Source: Pseudonocardia alaniniphila (GTDB taxonomy: Bacteria > Actinomycetota > Actinomycetes > Mycobacteriales > Pseudonocardiaceae). Taken from it: a stretch of DNA of 64,000 nucleotides. The stretch's first letter is position 1. Every line of letters begins with the position of its first letter. The notes under the pieces are model-generated. The model had not been told where the DNA came from. It was given only the letters and a program-made list of their open reading frames with translations, and did no database searches. A program made the translations under genes and the position numbers. Positions 7,848-14,635 of this stretch are shown one piece after another. Where the stretch lies: the NCBI RefSeq assembly GCF_022524485.1, contig NZ_JAKXMK010000023.1, positions 1 through 64,000 on the forward strand, in the 5' to 3' direction.

Positions 7848-8527
7848 GCGCACCCGATGTGGTCGACCAGCACGTCGCCGAACTCGCCCGCGCGCTGCGG
7901 GGCCCTGCCCGCACGCGCCGGAGCATGCTCAGGGAGGTGCGCGACGGACTGCGCGACGCGGCCGCCGCCCACCGCTGCTGCGGCCTCGACCCACAGCAAG
8001 CGGCAGTGCGAGCCGTGCACGATTTCGGCCCCGTCCCGGAGGTCGCACAGGCGTTCCAGACCGAGCTCGTCGCGCGCCAGGGCCGGTGGGCGGCGCTTCT
8101 GCTCCTGGTCGCGTTCCCCGGAATGACCCTCGGGTGGGACCTGCTGTGGCGAAGTGGCGGCGTCGCGTGGCACACGACTCCGGCGCAACCGGTGTCGGAC
8201 GTGGTAGTGGGGCTGGCGCGGGCGCAGGACACCGCGGCCCTGCTGGTCTCGGTGATCGCCGTGGTCCTCCTGGCCGCCACGTTCCACCGTGCGGCGTCGG
8301 CTCGGAGAATCGCTGTGCTGGTGGGTCATACCGGCGTTGTCGGCGCTCTGTTCTGCGCCGGTATCGGCGTGGTGATGAACGTGGCCGTCGGTCCCGGCGC
8401 CGGCGACCTCATCGCGACGAACCCGTTCGCCATCCCGGCATTCGGGGTGAGCGCGCTGGTCTGCGCCCTCGTGGTGCGATCAGCGGTGCGGACGCTGCGC
8501 GTGGCGTGCGCTCCGATCGTGATCTGA
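7844..8527 (+). CDS. PadR-coupled membrane protein with N-terminal permease-prefix (HAAS-like) domain
   Basis: A 227-residue protein that starts inside the padR stop (GTGA overlap). Residues 1-75 are a soluble helical region (VAELARALRGPARTRRSMLR, DPQQAAVRAVHDFG) like the small domain often encoded next to PadR regulators. After it come about four membrane segments (residues 85-105, 125-150, 160-185 and 200-222). No enzyme motif is present. The arrangement padR plus this domain is a recurrent regulatory pair; what it senses or transports is not known. Confidence 0.7.
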   Translation: MSAPDVVDQHVAELARALRGPARTRRSMLREVRDGLRDAAAAHRCCGLDPQQAAVRAVHDFGPVPEVAQAFQTELVARQGRWAALLLLVAFPGMTLGWDLLWRSGGVAWHTTPAQPVSDVVVGLARAQDTAALLVSVIAVVLLAATFHRAASARRIAVLVGHTGVVGALFCAGIGVVMNVAVGPGAGDLIATNPFAIPAFGVSALVCALVVRSAVRTLRVACAPIVI

Positions 8528-8540
8528 CACGGCGCTCGCG

Positions 8541-8948
8541 TCAGATCAACGACCGGACCTGCAGATCGGGAAGAGCCGCGACGAGCAGGTCGAGGTCCCG
8601 GTCACGGTGCACGAGGACGGCCCCGGTCCGTATCGCGACAACCGCGATGAGGCAGCCGAGCAGCTTCCGCACCGTGCCGCCCCTGGCCCTGACGGCGCGC
8701 TAGGCCAGGGCTGCATCGCGATAGTCCTCGACGACATCCACCGACAGCAGGGGCAGCCCGCTGGTCAACTTCTCGATCTGCGCGAACGCCCGCTCGTCAG
8801 CGGCCCCGGCGAGCAACTCCATGACGACGGGCTCGGTGAGGGCGATCTCGTGCGGTCGCTGCTGCACCAGCTCGCGGACCGCAAGATTCGCCCGTGACCC
8901 GGTGGCGCGGAGGAACTCGATCCACGCGGAGGAGTCGATCAGCTCCAC
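8541..8948 (-). pseudogene. vapC: vapC toxin (PIN-domain ribonuclease) broken by an in-frame amber codon
   Basis: The frame opens with MELIDSSAWIEFLR and reads as a PIN domain up to residue 82, then meets TAG at 8700-8702. Reading on in the same frame gives RAVRARGGTVRKLLGCLIA and VHRDRDLDLL, ending at the TGA at 8541-8543, so the whole domain is still present. The amber codon stands where the family has Tyr (a one-base change of TAC/TAT). The third catalytic acid, Asp in the usual IDCLIA, is Gly98, while Asp5, Glu44 and Asp116 remain. VapC toxins cut tRNA or rRNA; this one should be inactive unless the stop is a sequencing error. It overlaps vapB by 10 nt. Confidence 0.85.
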
Positions 8949-9157
8949 CCGGGCTCCGCGACCTTCGAGGCACGCATCTCGTCGAGGTCGCCCTCCCAGC
9001 CGATCCCCTCCAGGCTCTGGAGGAATTCAGGCGAGAGCCGCGGCCCGACGAGCCGCCGGAGCGCGAGGTCGACCGCCTCCTTCTTCGTCCTGAGGCCGTA
9101 TCGGCGCATCACCTCGGCGACGAGTTCGTCGTCGATGTCGATGTTGGTGCGCGTCAT
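8939..9157 (-). CDS. vapB: VapB-type antitoxin
   Basis: A 72-residue antitoxin starting MTRTNIDIDDELVAEVMRRY, the standard ribbon-helix-helix N-terminus of actinobacterial VapB (VapB_antitoxin family), followed by TKKEAVDLALRRLV and an acidic/Trp-rich tail that would wrap the toxin. It normally neutralises VapC and represses its own promoter. Its reading frame is intact although the partner toxin is broken, so it may survive as an anti-toxin remnant or regulator. The ATG at 9157 is chosen over one 15 nt upstream because the family begins there. Confidence 0.85.
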   Translation of the reverse strand: MTRTNIDIDDELVAEVMRRYGLRTKKEAVDLALRRLVGPRLSPEFLQSLEGIGWEGDLDEMRASKVAEPGWS

Positions 9158-9222
9158 ACACCAACGAGACACCTCAGTTACACCGACAGGAGCTGACAGG
9201 GATTCCTGCCAGCCTCATCGCC

Positions 9223-10143
9223 ATGACAACGGACAAACCGCTCGCCGATCGCGTCGCCCTGGTCACGGGTGCGACGCGAGGAGCGGGCCGGGGCATCGCA
9301 GTGGAGCTCGGCGCGGCCGGGGCCACCGTGTACGTCACCGGTCGATCGACCACGGCCAAGCGCAGCGAATACAACCGGCCCGAGACGATCGAGGAGACCG
9401 CCGAGCTGGTCACCGCAGCCGGAGGCACCGGGATCGCCGTACCCACCGATCACCTCGTGCCCGAGCAGGTCGAGGCGCTCGTGGCGCGCATCGACGCCGA
9501 GCACGGTCGCATCGACGTTCTCGTGAACGACATCTTCGGCGGCGACTTCCTGGCCGCGTGGGACACGCCGGTGTGGGAGCACTCCCTCGACGACGGGCTG
9601 CGATTGCTCCGGCTCGCGATCGACACCCACCTGATCACCGCGCGCTACGCATTCCCGCTGCTGATCCGCAACCCCGGCGGGCTCGTCGTGGAGGTCACCG
9701 ACGGCACGGCCGAGTACAACGCCGACCACTACCGGCTCAACGTGTACTACGACCTCGCGAAGCTCGCGCCGATCCGGCTGACCCACAGCTGGGCCCACGA
9801 GCTGCGCGAGTGCGGCGCCACCGCCGTGGCGATCACGCCGGGCTGGCTGCGCTCGGAACTGATGCTCGACATGTACGGCGTGGCCGAGGCGAACTGGCGC
9901 GACGCGTGCGCGAAGGAACCGCACTTCGCCATCTCCGAGTCACCCCGTTTCGTCGGACGCGCGGTGGCCGCGCTGGCCGCCGACCCGCGGCGGGCGCGCT
10001 GGCAGGGCGCCTCGCTCTCGTCCGGTGGCCTCGCGCGCGAGTACGGCTTCACCGACCTGGACGGCTCGTCCCCCGACGCGTGGCGCTACGTCGTGGAGGT
10101 GCAGGACGCGGGGAAGCCTGCGGACACCACCGGGTACCGCTGA
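9223..10143 (+). CDS. SDR-family oxidoreductase (long variant)
   Basis: A 306-residue short-chain dehydrogenase. The cofactor motif is TGATRGAGRG near residue 14, followed by TGRSTT, which suggests NADP preference. The usual NNAG is replaced by NDIFGG, and the active-site pair is Tyr and Lys in YYDLAK with TDGT as the likely Ser/Thr position. The C-terminus is longer than in classical SDRs (WQGASLSSGGLAREYGFTDLDG), a form seen in actinobacterial proteins of unknown substrate. It stands alone, converging on the MOSC gene. Confidence 0.8.
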   Translation: MTTDKPLADRVALVTGATRGAGRGIAVELGAAGATVYVTGRSTTAKRSEYNRPETIEETAELVTAAGGTGIAVPTDHLVPEQVEALVARIDAEHGRIDVLVNDIFGGDFLAAWDTPVWEHSLDDGLRLLRLAIDTHLITARYAFPLLIRNPGGLVVEVTDGTAEYNADHYRLNVYYDLAKLAPIRLTHSWAHELRECGATAVAITPGWLRSELMLDMYGVAEANWRDACAKEPHFAISESPRFVGRAVAALAADPRRARWQGASLSSGGLAREYGFTDLDGSSPDAWRYVVEVQDAGKPADTTGYR

Positions 10144-10145
10144 CC

Positions 10146-10164
10146 TGAGCTGCTGATCAGCTCA
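10146..10164. terminator. Short inverted repeat between convergent SDR and MOSC genes
   Basis: TGAGCTG-CTGAT-CAGCTCA is a perfect 7-bp stem with a 5-nt loop. It overlaps the MOSC stop and could end transcription from both sides; no T-tract follows, so this is a weak call. Confidence 0.3.
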
Positions 10165-10984
10165 CCACGACGGCGTCGCCCTCACGCACCACACCGCCCC
10201 GGATCACCTCGGCGTAGACCCCGGCGCACGGCAGCACGCCGAAGCCCGGCACGTCCACGCGGTTCTCGGTGAGGGGAATGCGCACGGCGTGGGTGGCACG
10301 CGGCAGCGAGCCGTGCTCCAGCGTCGGCACCGAGCACCGCGGGGTGGGCAGGATGCCGCGCAGCCGCACCTCGCCGATCGTGATCTCCCGCCCGACCCAG
10401 TCGTTCTCCGCGTACGGGGTGCCGGACGGGGTGGTGACGACCACGTTGGGCCGGTAGCGCACCGCCTCCGTGCCGATCCGCTCAAGCGTGGCGGTGGTGA
10501 TCAGGTGCACCGGGGCGTAGTCGACGAAGTTGCCGGCCGTGGTGCCCTGCGCGATCTCCAGCGTCTCGTAGGGCACCTCGGCCTCCACCCCGTCGGCCAG
10601 CACGTCCTCGGGATCGGGCCGCTCCACGGTGGCGCCGGCCGGCCGGGTGGCCGACAGCTCGACCGTGCGACCGAGCGTCTCCGACAACAGCTCGTCGACG
10701 CCCTCGTCGGCGGCCCCGACCGAGCGCCCGTCGGGGAGGGTGATGCGCACCCCGGCGCTCTCGCGAGTGGCCGTGAACCTGAGCAACGCCCGCCAGAGCC
10801 GGGGGTGCTTGGCCGTGGCCACGCGGCCGGTGGCCGTGTCGAGCAGGGCGAGCGTGCGGTCACCCTCGACGCCCCCCTCCGCCACGACGGCCTCGTGGAG
10901 CGCCTCACCCAGCATCGACTTGACCGGGTACCGTCGCAGGGCGCCGACCTGCCCGATCGCGCCCACCGCACTCGGCATCGTCAT
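10157..10984 (-). CDS. MOSC-domain protein (YcbX-like, N-terminal beta-barrel plus MOSC)
   Basis: A 275-residue protein. The N-terminal MOSC_N barrel is marked by LRRYPVKSMLGEALHEAVV and GDRTLALLD. The MOSC domain follows (RYRPNVVVTTPSGTPYAENDW, GILPTPRCSVPTL with the family's Cys, VLPCAGVYAEV). Family members act in molybdenum-cofactor-linked reduction of N-hydroxylated compounds. The ATG at 10984 overlaps the stop of the betaine-binding protein as ATGA, so it is translated as the last gene of the ABC transporter operon, an unusual partner whose meaning is unclear. Confidence 0.85.
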   Translation of the reverse strand: MTMPSAVGAIGQVGALRRYPVKSMLGEALHEAVVAEGGVEGDRTLALLDTATGRVATAKHPRLWRALLRFTATRESAGVRITLPDGRSVGAADEGVDELLSETLGRTVELSATRPAGATVERPDPEDVLADGVEAEVPYETLEIAQGTTAGNFVDYAPVHLITTATLERIGTEAVRYRPNVVVTTPSGTPYAENDWVGREITIGEVRLRGILPTPRCSVPTLEHGSLPRATHAVRIPLTENRVDVPGFGVLPCAGVYAEVIRGGVVREGDAVVVS

Positions 10985-11904
10985 CCCAACCCGTTCTGGT
11001 CGAGCCAGTTCTTCGCGACCGTCTCGACCGACGGCTTCGCGTCGCTCGCGGCCTCGGCGTTGAGCGCGGTGAGCCCCTCGGTGGTGAGCTTGGCCGAGAT
11101 GTCGTTGAGCACCTGGCGGACGTTGTCGTCCACCTTCGCCTTGTTGATCAGCGGCACCACGTTCTGCGCGGCGAAGTTGTTCTTCGGGTCGGTGAGCACC
11201 ACGAAGTCGTTGGCCAGGATCGAGGCATCGGTGGTGAAGATGTCGGCCGCCTGCACGTCGCCGTTCTTCAGCGCGGAGACGGTGAGCGGGCCACCGGCGT
11301 CGAGGGAGCGGTACTCCTTGAACGAGCACCCGTAGGTCTCGGCGATGCCGGGGATGCCGTCGGGACGGGTCTGGAACTCGGGCGGCCCACCGAAGACCAG
11401 TTCTCCGCAGTGCGGGGCGAGGTCGGCGAGGCTCGTGGCGTTCAGCCGGGTGGCGGTCTCCCGGGTGACGACCACGGCGTCCTTGTCCTCGGCCTCGGAC
11501 CTGTCGAGCACCGTGAGGGTGCCCGGCAGTGCCGCCTCCAGTGCGGTGTACACGGCGTTCGACTCGGTCTCGGGAGCCTGCTTGTTAACGAACTGCAGCA
11601 GCACCCCGGTGTACTCCGGGATCAGGTCGATCGACCCGTCCTGCAGGCCGGGGAAGTAGGTCTCCCGGCTGCCGATGTTGAGCTTCTTCTCCACGTTGAC
11701 GCCCTTGGCCTGCAACGCCTGGGCGTAGATCTCGGCGAGGATCTGGTTCTCGGTGAAGTTGGCCGAGCCGATGATGATCGTGTCGGACGCGGGCGCCGGG
11801 CTACCACCCGATGACAGCGGGTCGGACCCGCCGCCGCACGCCGCAAGGGATAGGACGGAGATTGCGGCAACGACCGCCGCACGAGCGATCAGGGAGCGTC
11901 TCAT
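10981..11904 (-). CDS. Glycine betaine/choline ABC transporter, substrate-binding lipoprotein
   Basis: A 307-residue OpuAC/ProX-type binding protein. It has a lipoprotein signal with lipobox LAAC (Cys23), then the OpuAC fold with SANFTENQILAEIYAQALQA, the IGSRETYFPGLQDGSIDLIPEYTG stretch and VVLTDPKNNFAAQNVVPLI. It would capture quaternary amines (betaine, choline, carnitine) outside the membrane and pass them to the two permeases encoded just upstream. It ends in a 4-bp overlap with the MOSC gene. The ligand within the class is inferred. Confidence 0.9.
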   Translation of the reverse strand: MRRSLIARAAVVAAISVLSLAACGGGSDPLSSGGSPAPASDTIIIGSANFTENQILAEIYAQALQAKGVNVEKKLNIGSRETYFPGLQDGSIDLIPEYTGVLLQFVNKQAPETESNAVYTALEAALPGTLTVLDRSEAEDKDAVVVTRETATRLNATSLADLAPHCGELVFGGPPEFQTRPDGIPGIAETYGCSFKEYRSLDAGGPLTVSALKNGDVQAADIFTTDASILANDFVVLTDPKNNFAAQNVVPLINKAKVDDNVRQVLNDISAKLTTEGLTALNAEAASDAKPSVETVAKNWLDQNGLG

Positions 11905-11928
11905 CGGTGATCCTCCGCTGGAACGGGT

Positions 11929-12642
11929 TCAGGCCGCCTGTGAGGCGGGTCGGGGGTCGGGAACGGCTCGCAACCTGCGGCCACGGCCCGGGGCCGTCTG
12001 GAGACCGGGTGACACGAGCGTCTTCTGCAAGGCGGCGAGAAGCAGGTCGGCGGCGATCGCGAGTGCTGCGACGAGGATCGAGCCAGCGATCATCTCCGGG
12101 AAGTCGCGGATGGCGAGACCATCGACGATGAAGCGGCCGAGACCGCCGAGCGCGACGTACGCGGCGATCGTGGCCGTGGAGATCACCTGGAGCGTGGAGC
12201 TGCGGATACCGCCCACCACGAGCGGCAGCGCGTTGGGAAGCTCGACACGGAACAGCACGTCACGCCCCCGCATGCCCATGCCCCGTGCCGCGTCGACCAC
12301 CGCGCTGTCGACGTTGCGCACGCCCGCGTAGGTGCCGGCGAGGATCGGCGGGACCGCGAGGATGACCAGCGCGATCAGGGGCCCGATCAGGCCGATCCCG
12401 ATCGCCCCGACCAGCAGCACGAGCAGGCCCAGCGTGGGCAGCGCGCGCAGGCCGTTGGCCAGCCCCACCACCAGGAACCCGCCGCGTCCGGTGTGGCCGA
12501 TCCAGGCTCCGAGCGGGATCGCCAGCGCCATCGCGATCGCCATGGTGAGGGCCGTGTAGCCGATGTGTTCCAGCAGCCGCTGGAACACCCCGCCCTGGCC
12601 CGTCCAGTTGGCCGCGTCGAACAGCCATCCGAAGTAGTTCAT
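11929..12642 (-). CDS. Glycine betaine/choline ABC transporter permease
   Basis: A 237-residue BPD_transp_1 permease with five to six membrane helices. The EAA loop reads VVDAARGMGMRGRDVLFRVELPNALP, which docks to the ATPase. The sequence ATIAAYVALGGLGRFIVDGL is typical of OpuCD/ProW-type permeases. The C-terminus has a basic Arg-rich tail. The ATG at 12642 overlaps the preceding permease stop as ATGA. It pairs with the second permease to form the channel for the compatible solute. Confidence 0.9.
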   Translation of the reverse strand: MNYFGWLFDAANWTGQGGVFQRLLEHIGYTALTMAIAMALAIPLGAWIGHTGRGGFLVVGLANGLRALPTLGLLVLLVGAIGIGLIGPLIALVILAVPPILAGTYAGVRNVDSAVVDAARGMGMRGRDVLFRVELPNALPLVVGGIRSSTLQVISTATIAAYVALGGLGRFIVDGLAIRDFPEMIAGSILVAALAIAADLLLAALQKTLVSPGLQTAPGRGRRLRAVPDPRPASQAA

Positions 12643-13295
12643 GCGGGGCTCCTCGCCGTGGTGACGGTGCGGCTCCACGGGGTGAGCAGGCGGCCGAGCA
12701 CCACCAGGGCACCGTCGACGACGAGCGCCATCAGCAGCACCAGGACGATGCCCGCGATGATCTCCTGGGGGATGTCGCGCTGGAAACCGTCGGTGAACAT
12801 CCTGCCGAGACCGCCGAAGCCGATCACCGACCCCACGGTGACGAGGCTGATCGAGGACACGGCCGCGACACGAACTCCTGCCACCACGACCGGCACCGAC
12901 AAGGGCAGTTCGACCGCGATGAAGCGACGCACCGGCCGATACCCCATGGCCGTGGCCGCGTTCACGACGACGGACGGCACCGCCGACAGCGCGTCGGCGA
13001 CCGTGCGCACCAGCAGGGCGACGGTGTACACCGTGAGCGCCACGATCACGTTGATCGGATCTAGGATCTGCGTGCCGAGCAGCGGCGGGAGGATCACGAA
13101 CAGCGCGAGCGATGGCACGGTGTAGAGCAGCCCGGCCACGTTGATCGTGAGTGTGCGCCCGAAGCCCGTGCGGTTGGCCAGCCAGCCCAGCGGAACCGCC
13201 AGCACGATCCCGAGCACCACGGGGACGAGCGCGAACACGACGTGCTCGACGGTCAGCCCCCAGATCATCTCCAGGTTGGCGAGCACCCACGTCAT
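12639..13295 (-). CDS. Glycine betaine/choline ABC transporter permease
   Basis: A 218-residue permease of the same family, first of the two in transcription order. The EAA loop is VVNAATAMGYRPVRRFIAVELPLSVP and the conserved SVIGFGGLGRMFTDGFQRD follows. About six membrane segments are visible. The ATG at 13295 gives MTWVLANLEMIW, the usual OpuCB-like start. It overlaps the second permease by 4 bp and lies 79 bp below the ATPase gene. Confidence 0.9.
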   Translation of the reverse strand: MTWVLANLEMIWGLTVEHVVFALVPVVLGIVLAVPLGWLANRTGFGRTLTINVAGLLYTVPSLALFVILPPLLGTQILDPINVIVALTVYTVALLVRTVADALSAVPSVVVNAATAMGYRPVRRFIAVELPLSVPVVVAGVRVAAVSSISLVTVGSVIGFGGLGRMFTDGFQRDIPQEIIAGIVLVLLMALVVDGALVVLGRLLTPWSRTVTTARSPA

Positions 13296-13374
13296 GGCGA
13301 CACCGGCGTCATCGTGGCCCCGACGCCACGACGTGCGCAGGTCATGGCGGTGCCCCGCGCCACAGCCGCGTGCC

Positions 13375-14469
13375 TCACGCCGCCGCCGGGTCGCGGCGGG
13401 TGTGCTCGAGCACGCGCAGCACGTCGTCGGCGCTGACCGAACCGGCGACTCCTCCGTCGCCGTCGATCGCCACACCCTGACCGGACGGCGACGACAGCGC
13501 GGCGTCGAGCGCGCTGCGCAGCGAACCCGACTCCACCTCGTACAGCGAACCCCCGGGGACGAGGGACTCCTGCACGGCCATGACGGTGCCGGTGCCGGAG
13601 CCGTGGATCCATCCCAGCGGCTGCCTGGTCTGGTCGACGACCAGCACCCACCCCGCGTCCTCGGGAACGGTGGCGCCGAGCGCCACCGTGGGCAGCTCAC
13701 CCAGCGGCAGGGCGTCGGACGACAGGAAGCCCAGCCCGCGGTAGCCACGGTCGCGCCCGACGAAGGCGTCGACGAAGTCGTCGGCCGGGCGGGCGAGCAG
13801 CCTGCCGGGCTCGTCGTACTGGGCGAGCACCCCGCCCGTGCGGAACACCGCGACCTTGTCGCCGAGCTTGACGGCCTCGTCGATGTCGTGGGTGACGAAG
13901 ACGATGGTCTTGCCCAGCTCCGCCTGCAGCCGGAGGAGCTCGTCCTGCAGGCTCTCCCGCACCACCGGGTCGACAGCGCTGAACGGCTCGTCCATCAGCA
14001 GGATGGGCGGGTCGGCCGCGAGCGCTCTGGCCACGCCGACGCGCTGTTGCTGCCCTCCGGACAGCTGGGAGGGGTAGCGCCGGGCAAGCTCGGGAGCCAG
14101 CCCCACCACCTCCATCAGCTCCGCCGCGCGCTCGCGGGCCTTGGCCTTGCGCCACCCCAGCAGCAGGGGGACGGTGGCGATGTTGTCGAGGATCGTGCGG
14201 TGCGGGAAGAGCCCGGCCTGCTGGATGACGTAGCCGATGCCGCGGCGCAGCTCGGCGGCGTCGACGGCCATGACATCGCGCCCGTCGATCGTGATCGTGC
14301 CCTCGGTGGCCTCGATCATGCGGTTGACCATCCGCAACGACGTGGTCTTGCCACATCCGGATGGGCCGACGAAAACAGTGATGCGGCCTGCGTCCACCGT
14401 GAGATCCAGGTGGTCGACCGCAACTGTGCCGTCGGGGAAGCGCTTGGTCACGCCCCGGAACTCGATCAT
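13375..14469 (-). CDS. Glycine betaine/choline ABC transporter ATP-binding protein
   Basis: A 364-residue ATPase. Walker A is GPSGCGKTT, the Q-loop is in YVIQQAGLFPH, the signature is LSGGQQQRVGVARAL, and Walker B is ILLMDEPFSAVD with HDIDEA after it. The C-terminal 120 residues look like a CBS-type regulatory region, which in OpuA senses ionic strength. The ATG at 14469 is preferred because GGAGG stands 8 nt before it and it starts MIEFRGVTKRF; a GTG at 14493 would add eight residues. First gene of the five-gene transport operon. Confidence 0.9.
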   Translation of the reverse strand: MIEFRGVTKRFPDGTVAVDHLDLTVDAGRITVFVGPSGCGKTTSLRMVNRMIEATEGTITIDGRDVMAVDAAELRRGIGYVIQQAGLFPHRTILDNIATVPLLLGWRKAKARERAAELMEVVGLAPELARRYPSQLSGGQQQRVGVARALAADPPILLMDEPFSAVDPVVRESLQDELLRLQAELGKTIVFVTHDIDEAVKLGDKVAVFRTGGVLAQYDEPGRLLARPADDFVDAFVGRDRGYRGLGFLSSDALPLGELPTVALGATVPEDAGWVLVVDQTRQPLGWIHGSGTGTVMAVQESLVPGGSLYEVESGSLRSALDAALSSPSGQGVAIDGDGGVAGSVSADDVLRVLEHTRRDPAAA

Positions 14470-14589
14470 CCGGGAGACCTCCGCTGTGCTCACCGACGAC
14501 CTCTTGCCGGTCGCCGCAACGCTGCGAGGCTAGCCCTGTCCACCGACAGTCGCGACCGATTGTGCTCGGACCGAGATCGGCCGCAGCGA

Positions 14590-14630
14590 TGCTGAACGGC
14601 CCGTTCCGACGAGTACGGGGCCGTTCAGCA
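14590..14630 (-). terminator. Strong hairpin terminator after the GGDEF/EAL gene
   Basis: TGCTGAACGGCCC at 14590-14602 pairs perfectly with GGGCCGTTCAGCA at 14618-14630 (13-bp stem, 15-nt loop). It lies 5 nt past the stop of the GGDEF/EAL gene and upstream of the transporter operon, separating the two. Confidence 0.6.
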
Positions 14631-14635
14631 CCCTC

